From assembly GCF_000374925.1 (NCBI RefSeq), contig NZ_KB895541.1:1118122-1182121 (forward strand): a stretch of DNA of 64,000 nt. The letters are read 5' to 3'. The notes below the pieces were generated by a model, which was not told the origin of the DNA, did not search any database, and worked only from the letters and a program-made list of their open reading frames with translations. The translations under genes were made by a program, and so were the position numbers. Positions 26,077 to 34,788 of the stretch are shown piece after piece (position 1 is the stretch's first letter; the number at the start of each line of letters is the position of its first letter). This DNA comes from Arthrobacter sp. 131MFCol6.1. GTDB taxonomy: Bacteria; Actinomycetota; Actinomycetes; Actinomycetales; Micrococcaceae.

Positions 26077-29000
26077 GCGACAACCTCGAGAAGTACCGTC
26101 GCAAGCAAGTCAGCTTGGATGTCGGAGCGATTCCGGATGCCCTCCAGCCGGGCAAGTCGTCGTTGGTAGTCCGCTCTTGCAGATTCGATCTGCGATGTAC
26201 GCATCCGCCGTATGCGCTCCTCACTGGCGCCGGCCAGTTGATCCTCGAGGAGCAGAAGATTAGCCTGCGATGTAGTCGTGAGCGAAGCGATCAACGATTC
26301 TGCCCATTCGGCGGTTCGCTCTCGGTGCTTCGCACTGGAGTCCCGCCAAGCGCTGTAGTGGGCGGCCTCAAGCTGATCCAGCTCCGTGTCCGACATGTGG
26401 GCTGATCCATCAACGCAGTCAGAGTCGCGGAGCAGTTCAGCGAGCATCTCTGGTTCCACAGTGCTGCCAGCAATCAATCGAAGTTGATAATCATCCCGAA
26501 TGCCCAGCCGACTCCATCCGTGGATGGCCACCGGATACCTTCCTGCTGGGACTTTGGTGCTTCGTACACGTGCTGACACCATAACTGGTTCATTCAGTTG
26601 GACCTCCTCGGTCGCGCATCTGACGAGGGGGTGCGTGGGCGACAGAAGGTGCGCCCCTTCCAGCTCCGGGGTGACCGTTAATCGTGCAACGGAGTCCTCT
26701 GACTTCAGCCATGCTGTCCACTCCCGATCTGAGGGAAGAGTCTTAGGGAGACCCTCGTACTGACGCAGAAGCCGATCCTTAGCTGAGCGCGAAAGCCTCA
26801 GCGTGGCGGCTCGATCGGGGCGTAGGTTGATCCGCTTCCCCGACTCGATGCTGGTCAGATACTCGACCACAAGGTGGCAAAGAGCGTCAGCAGTCATCCA
26901 GGGGCTTGTGGCATTCCGGACTTCCGCGCCGTCGTCGGTGGGGACTTCCAGTCCAAATAGCTCCGACTGCTGATCCTCCAGCTTCAGCTGCTCTTCGATC
27001 ACGTTGATTTCGTTGTCAGCCAACTGCTGAAGCCTTAAACGTTGCTCTTCCAACGTGAGCGTGAGGTCGCCGGCGATCGCTCGTATGCCAGTGGTGATGT
27101 CCCCAAGGATCGCCTCACTGGCCCCCAGTGCTTGTTCGAACACCCCGATCCTCCAGAGGCAACGGTGGTATATCTCCGCGTCGACAGTTCCTGCAGTGAC
27201 GAAATTCAGTATCGCTACGGACTCGGACTGTTGGCCATACCGATCAATGCGGCCGATGCGCTGTTCAATGCGCATCGGATTCCACGGGAGGTCGTAGTTG
27301 ATCAGCATGTCGCAGAACTGGTAGTCCAGACCTTCGGTACCGACCTCTGTGGACAGGAGAACGTCGATTGCGTCGGGGTCGCTCGATGGAAGCTTGAATC
27401 GACGCCTGACCGTCCGACGCGCCTCGTCGTCTATTCCGCCGTGGACCTGCGCCACACGAAGTCCGCTAGCCGTCAGCCGATCGAAGAGGTACCCGACGGT
27501 GTGCAGGTAGGAGGTGAAGAGGATCGCCTTCGGATTGGGCATCTCCAGCTTCTCGACGAGAGCACGCTCGAGCGCGTCGAATTTGGGGTCGTCGTCCCTC
27601 AGTGCTGAAGCCAGATCCAAAAGGTGCCTGAGTTGAGGCTGAAAGGTGTCGATGACGTCAGGGCTCAGGTCATTCGCCCCGTCCGTGTTCTCGCCGTATT
27701 CATCGAAGGCTTCAAGCCTGCGGTTGACCAAGTCGTAGAGTAGCGGTGCGAGCCCGTTGATGCTGCTTGCAGCTTGCCTTCTCAGTCCGGAGATTAGAAA
27801 GGCTACGGGTCCGGTTCCGTGGCGCGCCTCCACTATGTCGCCGCACAACTGCAGCAGCTGGTCGTGCAGTTGTTGTTGCCCGGATGTGAACGGGACTTCT
27901 ATGGTCCGGGGCTTACGGGTTGTGAAGGCTCCGATGTCGCGACGTCGCGTTCGAGTGATGAACCCGGAAAAGGTGTGTAGATCCTCTAAGAGCCGGATGA
28001 TCTTGACTCTTGTCTCTGCTGTCGGGAGGACTTCGAGCAGGTCTCTCAGCTCATGAGTACGAGGGTCATGGGCGAGAACCCCGTGTCCCCAGACTGTGTC
28101 AAGCGCCGTGGCGAGGTTGGTTTTTACGGTATCCACCCACTCGACGCCCGCGCCTCGCGCTGCTGTGGCCGCCGCATTGAGAGCGGGATTCGGAGCCCCA
28201 ATGCGTTCAAAATCGTGTGGGTCTGAAATGACGTCGGGGCGGAGTAAGTGAAGAAGGTTGAAGAGATCCTGCTCGCGCGTTTGGATCGGTGTTGCAGTCA
28301 GGAACACAACGGCCTCCGCATTTTCCACGAAGAATTTGACGTTACGGTGTCGCCAGGTCTCGGTGTTACGGATGTGGTGTGCCTCATCGACGATGACGAG
28401 GTCAAACTTTGGTGGCTCGTCCAAATCAAGAAGTCCTCGAGTCACCCTGCGGCCCTGGGTGTCACCAAGCATGAGTTTCTCGTCCAAAAGTGAGAATGGG
28501 ACAATTGCCTGGGAGAACCGAGACGGCCATGTGCCGTCAAGATAGGTTTCATTGATGCAATGGTTGAGCGTCTCACCGTTGAGATGGATGAAGGATTCAT
28601 CAAACCGCTTCATTTCGTCCAACCACTTGCGCTCTGTAACCAGCGGCTTTGGACAGATAATCAAGACGGACTGAATTTCGCGCCGTGCTTGCAACTCCTT
28701 GATGATGAGTCCAGCCTCAATAGTTTTGCCAACACCGACTTCGTCTGCGATAAGCAGCCTGGGTCGATCGGAGCGAATGAGCTTCATAACCGGCCGGTAT
28801 TGGTACGGGATGAACTGGATACGGGAGGACCCCAGCGAGTACAGATGCTTTGCAGACGGGCGCGCAAGCTGAGTCGCCGTCAGCGCAGCCTTAAGCCGAT
28901 CAACGGTAGACAGCTCCGCCGACGCCGTTTCGACAGCGATTTCGAGCTGTGAAGCATATAGAGACCGTGTCCGCCCGTCACCACAAAAGACCTCCAGCTT

Positions 29001-29096
29001 CGGATCGCCGACACTACTGATTTCGCGGACAACTATGCCAATGATTGACGGATCGGCACGCAGAACTACCTTGGCACCTACCGGATAAGGATTCAC
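26073..29096 (-). CDS. SNF2/RapA-like helicase of defence operon
   Basis: The 1007-residue protein is a superfamily 2 SNF2-type ATPase. Motif I is DEVGVGKT near 118-126, motif II DEAHH at 237-241, motif III LTATPIQ. Late motifs STEVGTEGLDYQ, NYDLPWNPMRIEQRIGRIDR and GQ follow near 610-650. An N-terminal beta-rich region of about 60 residues and a long helical C-terminus flank the core. It resembles HepA/RapA and the DrmD helicase of DISARM, but no DrmA/B/C/E partners are present. GTG 29096 is the start and its ribosome-binding site is weak. It is the first gene of the three-gene operon. Confidence 0.85.
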   Translation of the reverse strand: MNPYPVGAKVVLRADPSIIGIVVREISSVGDPKLEVFCGDGRTRSLYASQLEIAVETASAELSTVDRLKAALTATQLARPSAKHLYSLGSSRIQFIPYQYRPVMKLIRSDRPRLLIADEVGVGKTIEAGLIIKELQARREIQSVLIICPKPLVTERKWLDEMKRFDESFIHLNGETLNHCINETYLDGTWPSRFSQAIVPFSLLDEKLMLGDTQGRRVTRGLLDLDEPPKFDLVIVDEAHHIRNTETWRHRNVKFFVENAEAVVFLTATPIQTREQDLFNLLHLLRPDVISDPHDFERIGAPNPALNAAATAARGAGVEWVDTVKTNLATALDTVWGHGVLAHDPRTHELRDLLEVLPTAETRVKIIRLLEDLHTFSGFITRTRRRDIGAFTTRKPRTIEVPFTSGQQQLHDQLLQLCGDIVEARHGTGPVAFLISGLRRQAASSINGLAPLLYDLVNRRLEAFDEYGENTDGANDLSPDVIDTFQPQLRHLLDLASALRDDDPKFDALERALVEKLEMPNPKAILFTSYLHTVGYLFDRLTASGLRVAQVHGGIDDEARRTVRRRFKLPSSDPDAIDVLLSTEVGTEGLDYQFCDMLINYDLPWNPMRIEQRIGRIDRYGQQSESVAILNFVTAGTVDAEIYHRCLWRIGVFEQALGASEAILGDITTGIRAIAGDLTLTLEEQRLRLQQLADNEINVIEEQLKLEDQQSELFGLEVPTDDGAEVRNATSPWMTADALCHLVVEYLTSIESGKRINLRPDRAATLRLSRSAKDRLLRQYEGLPKTLPSDREWTAWLKSEDSVARLTVTPELEGAHLLSPTHPLVRCATEEVQLNEPVMVSARVRSTKVPAGRYPVAIHGWSRLGIRDDYQLRLIAGSTVEPEMLAELLRDSDCVDGSAHMSDTELDQLEAAHYSAWRDSSAKHRERTAEWAESLIASLTTTSQANLLLLEDQLAGASEERIRRMRTSQIESARADYQRRLARLEGIRNRSDIQADLLATVLLEVVA

Positions 29097-29473
29097 AGCT
29101 GGTCCGCCCGGGTGAGCGTCGGCGTTCCGGCCTCATCATCTCGGCCGGAAGCGGCCAGCATTTCTTCCACGTTTCCCCTTATATGCGCATCACGTCATCG
29201 CGAATCACCTTGAATCATATGGCCAGACCCGAAATTTCTGGCGCACGTGGCGCCGTTCAGGCCGCTGAGTATTTGACGCCTTGGGGGCCGCCAGGGTCGC
29301 AAGGCTATGAATGATGCGCGTCTCCCGTCGAACATTAAGGGTGCAGGCAATCGACAAGCATAGGGATTTGCGAGGCGCGTCGTGGATAAGTTCAACTCGG
29401 ACAGAATGTCTGGTAGATCCAACGCGGGCACCTATCGCCTCGATGTGCGGACCGGGTGACGCTGCGTTGAACC
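29097..29473. other. Intergenic region, no gene seen
   Basis: About 375 bp separates the helicase operon from the NYN gene on the same strand, and it should hold the operon promoter. I found no ORF, terminator or repeat I can support. Confidence 0.4.
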
Positions 29474-30511
29474 TTAGTTGAGCTGGTCGAGGCGTTCCCA
29501 GAAGGCGCGGCGCAGTTCCCGGCGGATGCCCTGATAGTCGGTTTTCTGCTCTCCGATCCGCTGAGCGCAGTCCTTTAGGAGGACGCGGTCGATTTCCTGC
29601 GGCAGGAAGGGCCGGTCAGCGACCAGTTCACGCAAGAGGCCCTGGGTGGTGTTGTTGTACCAAGACTCAGCGACGGCGTATCCAACCTCGCAAGCGGCGC
29701 CCACGGCGGACTCCTCGTGTGCGGCGCCAGCGCCGCCCGTAGCGGAGCTATAGACCAAGTCAGCGGTTTCGGGGCGCTGAACCCGGTACACGGGTGCCGG
29801 GAGGCCCGGTCGGGGCGAAGCGGAAGGCTTCGGACGGACGGCACCGCCGTGCTCAGCCGAGACAGTGGCCGCGATCGCCGCGGCAGGCGACGCTGGCTCC
29901 AAAACCGGCGCGGGCGACACCACCGGGACAGACGAAGTGACCGGCGCCAACGGAGCCGCCTTCACCTGCTTTGTGAAGCACTTCTCCACCAGCTCCACCG
30001 GCAACGTGATGATGCTGTCCACCCGCAACGCCAAGTGTTCCGCGACCGAGGTCACCCCGAGGCGGTGACTGGTGTTCTCCAGGCCCACTAGGACAACCTT
30101 CACGCCAAAGTCCTGCGCGGCTTCGACAGCTTCGGCAAGGTCGTCATCGCCGGAGAGGAGGAAGACGGTACTGGCGGCCTTGTTCCGGGCGACGCCGACA
30201 AGGTCCAGCCCCAGCTTCAGGTCCACGCCCTTCTGTACGCCGTCCACTGACATTCGGCCCAGACGGACCTTCACCCCGGAGATCATGCCGATGCGTTTGT
30301 GCTGGTCGGTGAAGAGCGCGTCACGGGACGCGTCATACCAGTAGGTGCGAAGGGTGGGGAGGCCGCTGAAATCTTCGGTGCACTTGAGGATTCCCTCGAT
30401 AAGGGGTTCAAAGTTGACGATGGACGCTGAGCGTAGGGAGGTGCCTGCGGTTTGCATGCCTCCGACGGCGAGGAGAAATCCGGCGTCGATAAAGATTGCT
30501 TGCTGGTCCAT
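29474..30511 (-). CDS. NYN domain (LabA/DUF88-like) putative ribonuclease
   Basis: The N-terminal domain, about 170 residues, is a NYN/PIN-like fold: AIFIDAGFLL supplies the first Asp, GVDLKLGLDL the second and STVFLLSGDDDLAEAV the third acidic cluster. These residues chelate metal in NYN nucleases and are intact here. An Ala/Pro-rich linker (about 195-255) leads to a C-terminal domain of about 90 residues (LLRELVADRPFLP...RRELRRAFWERLDQLN) resembling the OST-HTH/LOTUS-type tail seen in such proteins. ATG 30511 (345 aa) begins MDQQAIFIDAGF with AAAGG upstream. Longer starts at 30544 or 30604 are less likely. RNA cleavage or binding is a family-based inference. Confidence 0.75.
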   Translation of the reverse strand: MDQQAIFIDAGFLLAVGGMQTAGTSLRSASIVNFEPLIEGILKCTEDFSGLPTLRTYWYDASRDALFTDQHKRIGMISGVKVRLGRMSVDGVQKGVDLKLGLDLVGVARNKAASTVFLLSGDDDLAEAVEAAQDFGVKVVLVGLENTSHRLGVTSVAEHLALRVDSIITLPVELVEKCFTKQVKAAPLAPVTSSVPVVSPAPVLEPASPAAAIAATVSAEHGGAVRPKPSASPRPGLPAPVYRVQRPETADLVYSSATGGAGAAHEESAVGAACEVGYAVAESWYNNTTQGLLRELVADRPFLPQEIDRVLLKDCAQRIGEQKTDYQGIRRELRRAFWERLDQLN

Positions 30512-30586
30512 GCGTGGTGGCCTTTGTCTGGGTGTGGTGTTCATATGGTGTTGAGTGGTTGGAATCGGCAGGTCGGCGGGCTGCAG

Positions 30587-30620
30587 AAAAGCCCTGCAGC
30601 CCAAAGGGTGCAGGGCCTTT
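30587..30620 (-). terminator. Terminator of the DUF898-like gene
   Basis: AAAAGCCCTGCA (30587-30598) pairs with TGCAGGGCCTTT (30609-30620) with one mismatch and a CCC/GGG inner extension. It lies directly after the stop at 30625. Confidence 0.8.
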
Positions 30621-30624
30621 CCGT

Positions 30625-31023
30625 CTACGCGTAGACGGTGTTCTCAACCTTCCACTGCATCAGCCGTGGGTAGACCCAGAAGGTGTAGATTCCCAACGTG
30701 ATGATGCTCAGAAGCAGCCACTTGAGCCACAGCCCGAAGATTCCCCACCCAGTGCCGATGAACTGAAGCTGCCGGCCGTGGAGGTACGTGTTCTTGGCCC
30801 GCCACCGTTCCACCAGGACGACGGCGAACGGGTAGCAGAGCCCAAGAGTGCAGACCGTTATCAATACGCCGAGGATCTGCGTACCGAACCAGGATGCTGC
30901 CCCGCCGCGGAATTGGTAAAGCTGGAGACCGGGAACGGTCCCCGCGCCGGCGGCCACCATTGTGCCCTGTCCTGCGGCGGGCATCTGCCCGTGTGCCGAA
31001 ACTTGCTCGTGGTTGATGCTCAA
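30625..31023 (-). CDS. DUF898/YjgN-like membrane protein
   Basis: The protein has two repeats with the DUF898 pattern: G..SWFGTQ...LTVCTLGLCYPFA...R.W.AKNTYLHGRQLQFIG, then GW..FGLWLKW..L..ITLGIYTFW..PRLMQWKVENT. Two or three membrane segments are predicted. The preferred start is TTG 31023 (132 aa), six bases after GGGGGA. The longer frame to 31098 would begin with unsupported sequence. The function of the family is unknown. Confidence 0.65.
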   Translation of the reverse strand: MSINHEQVSAHGQMPAAGQGTMVAAGAGTVPGLQLYQFRGGAASWFGTQILGVLITVCTLGLCYPFAVVLVERWRAKNTYLHGRQLQFIGTGWGIFGLWLKWLLLSIITLGIYTFWVYPRLMQWKVENTVYA

Positions 31024-31113
31024 GGATTCCCCCAAATAGATAATGCGAATGACCAGTTGAACTGTAAGGGCTAACTGAGGAGCCGGGCCCCCGGACACGG
31101 CTTCCCAGCAGCG

Positions 31114-31779
31114 TTACGCCGGAATCTGAATGCGCGCCGCTTCCTGCATCAGCGGGGTGGAGATCATTACTGTCGACGCACCGGGGGCAATGTCAAAAGC
31201 AATGAATCCCCGCGCCTTGTCCCCCGGCAGAATGCTGCCCGAGGCGAGCTGGTTGTCAGCGAACAGGCTCAGGTCGGCCTTGCGCCCATTGGTGTCCTTC
31301 GCTGAGAAGTAGAACGGGTTGGAACTGGTTTTCCCTGCTTCCGTTTCCCAGAGGACATCCAGGAGAAGATAGGTCCCGTTCTTCGCTGCCGTCGCGAAGG
31401 CCGTGGTGGTGACAGCGTCGGTCCGAACAGCCGAGACAATCGTGATCTTGGCGACGTCGCCGTTCCCCATCTTGACGCTGAACGGGACGCCGACGGCGTG
31501 CGCGGCGGGCGCCGGGGCAGCGGCTGACGCCGCAGCCGGCGCGGCAGCGGCCGGTACAGCAGTTCCCGGAGAGGCAGCTGTCGCCGCCGCAGTCGCCGAG
31601 GTCGCGGCGGCCGGGCCGGCGTCCCTTGCCTGCTTGGACCCACCGGAGCACGAGCCCATGGCGATGCCAAGCACCAGAACGCCGGCGGGGATGAGGAAGC
31701 GCTTCTTCTTGAAGAACGGTCGAGGCTGAGGCGCTGCAGTCGGAGCAGGCAAGGGCTGGGAGTAATTCTCGTGGGACAT
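31114..31779 (-). CDS. Membrane-anchored DUF4352-like protein
   Basis: The 221-residue protein has a proline-rich cytosolic N-terminus, one membrane segment (about 31-45, ending GIAMGSCSGG, which could also act as a lipobox-like site), and a 50-residue Ala/Pro/Thr linker. The extracellular domain of about 120 residues has the immunoglobulin-like DUF4352 pattern (GNGDVAKITIVSA, GTYLLLDVLWE, NPFYFSAKD, GDKARGFIAFDI). The function is unknown; related domains are secreted or surface-bound. It lies between the DUF898-like and coiled-coil genes in the same orientation. Confidence 0.65.
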   Translation of the reverse strand: MSHENYSQPLPAPTAAPQPRPFFKKKRFLIPAGVLVLGIAMGSCSGGSKQARDAGPAAATSATAAATAASPGTAVPAAAAPAAASAAAPAPAAHAVGVPFSVKMGNGDVAKITIVSAVRTDAVTTTAFATAAKNGTYLLLDVLWETEAGKTSSNPFYFSAKDTNGRKADLSLFADNQLASGSILPGDKARGFIAFDIAPGASTVMISTPLMQEAARIQIPA

Positions 31780-31826
31780 GGTTATGCCTTTCTAAAAGTA
31801 AATGATGCTTAGGAGTGCGGGTGTTG

Positions 31827-32486
31827 CTACTGCTTTTCCCATTTCCCGCAGCGGCTGGACTTGAAGTCCTGCCCGGCAGAAATAGCAACCGAGGGCCGGC
31901 CGCCGCCGGGGAGGTCGTTGTCGATGATGTTGCTGCCGTTGCTGCCGGTCGCGTAGATGCCCCAGTAACAGGAAGAGCCGACGTCGGCCGCTGCCCGGTA
32001 CGTGCCCGGTTCAATGTCGGTCCCGACTGTCCAGGTGCCGTCACCGATAGTGTTGGCAGCCTTAGTCTTCTCGGCGCCCGTCACCGCGTCCTCGCGAGCC
32101 TTCACGGCAGCCTCGGCGGTTTTCACGGCCGCGTCGGCCTTACCGACTTCGCCCTCCTTTGCCGTGACCTTGGCTTCGCGGGCTGCCATGCCGTTCTGCA
32201 GAGTGTCGTACTTCGCTTTCATCGACTCGTAACTGGCTTTGGCCGAGTCGCGGTCCGATTCAACGGTCGCCTTCTCCCCCGCCAGTGCCTTGTACGCGTC
32301 GCTGGACTTCGGGTCCGGTAGCGTGGTGCCGATACCCACCGCGCCGACCAGCAGCGCCAGAACGCCCACCATCAGGAGCACTTTCCTCTTCCGTGCCGCC
32401 TTCGCCTCGTCCGGAGACTGCTGCCCCTCCTGGCGAACGTCTTTGATCTGCCGCGCATCCGCCTGGCTGGTGTCGGTATTCAACAT
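31827..32486 (-). CDS. Membrane-anchored coiled-coil protein
   Basis: The 219-residue protein has a charged N-terminus (DEAKAARKRK), one membrane segment at about 36-53, a coiled coil at about 65-140 rich in Ala/Lys/Glu, and a C-terminal domain of about 75 residues. That domain has GDGTWTVGTDIEPGTYRA, a cysteine pair (CYWG...RCGKW) and many Gly, a motif set seen at the C-termini of secreted actinobacterial proteins. The external domain is probably disulfide-linked. The function is not known. It is divergent from the restriction-modification leader gene at 32725. Confidence 0.6.
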   Translation of the reverse strand: MLNTDTSQADARQIKDVRQEGQQSPDEAKAARKRKVLLMVGVLALLVGAVGIGTTLPDPKSSDAYKALAGEKATVESDRDSAKASYESMKAKYDTLQNGMAAREAKVTAKEGEVGKADAAVKTAEAAVKAREDAVTGAEKTKAANTIGDGTWTVGTDIEPGTYRAAADVGSSCYWGIYATGSNGSNIIDNDLPGGGRPSVAISAGQDFKSSRCGKWEKQ

Positions 32487-32640
32487 GTTCTCTTCCTCTG
32501 TTCACGGGTAGCTGCTGAGCGGCGGCGGGATACCGATCCCCCAATGCGTGGTTCCCCGCCGCCGTCACAGCTCGGGAGGATTCCTTCGTCGCTGCAGAAT
32601 CGAAGCTACGGCCGCGCGCAACCCCCGGAGTCAAACAACG

Positions 32641-32660
32641 CTGATAACCCCCGTTATCAG
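32641..32660. promoter_or_regulatory. Perfect operator-like palindrome
   Basis: CTGATAAC-CCCC-GTTATCAG is an exact 8-bp inverted repeat with a 4-bp spacer, 65 bp upstream of the ATG at 32725. The gene it precedes begins with an HTH domain, so autoregulation of the restriction-modification operon is likely but untested. Confidence 0.55.
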
Positions 32661-32724
32661 AAGTTCAGCAGTAAAGGCACGATGGGCCGCTAGGCTGAGG
32701 GTCGACGTCGTAAGGAGGCGGAAT

Positions 32725-34788
32725 ATGAACGAAGCAGAAGCGCTGCGCATGAGCCTGTCCGACGTTGCCTCTTTGGCCCAGGTCCAGCGCCCGGTCGTAT
32801 CTATGTGGCGCAAGCGCAGCGCCGGATCGACTCACCCGTTTCCCGAGCCCACAGCTCTTGAAGGCGGCCGAGAGCTGTTCGACGCCGACAAGGTCGCCAG
32901 CTGGCTGCACGCAACGGGTCGCGGCAACAATCCGGAGGCCCGCAACGACGTCGCCGCGTTCGCACGGACGCCCGCCACCGCAACCTACGGCACAAGTGCA
33001 ACCACACTGAACGCCCTCACCGCGCTGCTGACGCTCAAGGCCATGACGGGCACGGCGCTGGGAAGTTTGAGTCCGGACGAACTGCTGGACCTCGCAGACG
33101 AGTGCGATCCGGACGATTTGTTCCTGTACTCGGAGCTGGAGGCTGTGGGTGCGGCGCTTGCTTCCACGGCGGCGTTCGCGGACCGATTGGTGGACAGCGC
33201 CTACAACACGACCGCCGCCTTCGAGCAGCTGCTGGCCGCCAGGTTCCGGGCGGGGCTCCGGGAACACTCGGACACCGCCCTCACCGATTCCGCCGTAGAT
33301 CTGGTCGCCTCGGCTGCGGTCGAATTAGCGGCAACGCTCGGTGGAGATTCTGTCTTCGCGGATTCCACGCGCGGGGGCAGCGACCTTTTGATGGGCGTCG
33401 TGCAAATCTCTGGGGAGAGTTCTGCTCTCACCTTTTTGACAGCGGACGACGACGGCGGCGCCGCTCGCCTGGTGCGTCGCCGCCTTCGCGTGCATGGCGT
33501 TGACGGCGGACAGATCCGTGTCGACTCCAGCGGCGAGTTTGCCGTTCACGGGCCTGTGGTTCACGTGGCGCAATACCCTTCCCCAGGCCAACCGGCTATG
33601 GATGCTGCCGAGATTCTCTCAGCGGTGGAACAGGTTGTTCTGCAGATGGACGATCATCAGCGGGCAGTCCTCATCGCGCCCGCACGCGTTCTCTGCGATG
33701 TCCCGCTGACGGCCTCGGCCGCCGGCCTCCGTTCAGGGCTCCTGCGAACAGGCCGAGTCCGTGCAATTGTGCGGCTGCCCCAAGGCCTGCTGCGTTCCAA
33801 GCCACGCGAAGCTCAAGCCCTCTGGGTGCTGGGACCATCCTTTGCGGAAGTGCCCATTGCCGAGCGCTGGACCATGGTGGCGGACCTCAGCGCACAGGAG
33901 CTCACAGAAGACGTCAAACAGGACGTGGTCAGCGACATCGTCGCGTCCATGGGCGACCGCGCCACGGTCCGCGCGCACTCCTTCCGTTTTGCCCGGCTGG
34001 TGCAGACCCGTCTCCTGCTGGCAAGTAGGAAGTCCCTGGCGGTAGCGCACCCAAGCGGTTCGACGCCGGCTTCCGGCGGCGCCGAGGCAACCCTTCGGGT
34101 GGAGGAACTCGTGCGCCTGCTGCAGGCCAGCGAATCCGGCCAATCCGTTGCCGTGAACGTTCTGCCCGCAGATCTGAACACGAAGGCTCAGCCTGCCTCC
34201 GTCCAGGAACTCCTCGCCGCCGGCAACCTCAAATACATCAAAGGAAACCGACTCGAGGACGCGGATCTGGCGCCAAGCGGCGGGCCTCGCGTCCTGGGGC
34301 CGGCCGACCTTCTTAGCCCGCATACGGCCCCGCCCCGCCACCTCAGCCTCCTGGACTTCGCGGCCAGCAATCCTTCCGGGCGCCTCACCGAGCCCGGCGA
34401 CGTCGTCTTTTGTACCAGCCCGCGGCCCGCGGCACTGGTGGATACGGAAGGCGGCTCCGTCGTCGTATTTCCCGCTCGAGTATTTCGGATCGACGCCGGT
34501 GACCCCGGCGGGCTGGTGCCCGACGTCGTCGCAGCGGACATCAACAATCTCCCCGCCGCGGACAAGTCCTGGCGCCAGTGGCGCCTCCGCCGCGTCCCGG
34601 ACGCCCAGCGTAAGAAACTGGCCGATTCCCTCGCCCGGCTGCAACACGAACAGCAGCAAGCCCGCGAACGCCTCGGGCGGCTCGAAGAACTCGCTACCCT
34701 GATTACGGACGGCGTAGCGGGCGGAAGCCTCACCCTGACAGACCCCAGCACTAAGCTCGCCGAACCACAGACCGAAGGAACCCAGTAA
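32725..34788 (+). CDS. HTH-pseudomethyltransferase-specificity-like leader of type I R-M operon
   Basis: The 687-residue protein starts with a MerR/AlpA-type HTH (about 10-62: LSDVASLAQVQRPVVSMWRK...FDADKVASWL). A long middle follows the N6-methylase layout, but ADSTRGGSDLL stands where DPxCGSGG is expected and AQYPSPGQP where NPPF is expected, so methylation activity is unlikely. The late part resembles an HsdS-type recognition region (LKYIKGNRLEDADL, LTEPGDVVFCTSP), then a helical tail (RLQHEQQQARERLGRLEEL). ATG 32725 has AAGGAGG six bases upstream. The stop overlaps the hsdM ATG (TAATG). It may regulate or modify the specificity of the R-M enzyme (inference). Confidence 0.65.
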   Translation: MNEAEALRMSLSDVASLAQVQRPVVSMWRKRSAGSTHPFPEPTALEGGRELFDADKVASWLHATGRGNNPEARNDVAAFARTPATATYGTSATTLNALTALLTLKAMTGTALGSLSPDELLDLADECDPDDLFLYSELEAVGAALASTAAFADRLVDSAYNTTAAFEQLLAARFRAGLREHSDTALTDSAVDLVASAAVELAATLGGDSVFADSTRGGSDLLMGVVQISGESSALTFLTADDDGGAARLVRRRLRVHGVDGGQIRVDSSGEFAVHGPVVHVAQYPSPGQPAMDAAEILSAVEQVVLQMDDHQRAVLIAPARVLCDVPLTASAAGLRSGLLRTGRVRAIVRLPQGLLRSKPREAQALWVLGPSFAEVPIAERWTMVADLSAQELTEDVKQDVVSDIVASMGDRATVRAHSFRFARLVQTRLLLASRKSLAVAHPSGSTPASGGAEATLRVEELVRLLQASESGQSVAVNVLPADLNTKAQPASVQELLAAGNLKYIKGNRLEDADLAPSGGPRVLGPADLLSPHTAPPRHLSLLDFAASNPSGRLTEPGDVVFCTSPRPAALVDTEGGSVVVFPARVFRIDAGDPGGLVPDVVAADINNLPAADKSWRQWRLRRVPDAQRKKLADSLARLQHEQQQARERLGRLEELATLITDGVAGGSLTLTDPSTKLAEPQTEGTQ

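Noticed and set aside
20326..29096. DISARM system
   Set aside because: Only the SNF2 helicase resembles DrmD. DrmA, DrmB (DUF1998), DrmC and DrmE were not found, and the PLD protein at 1855 is distant and of a different length and context.
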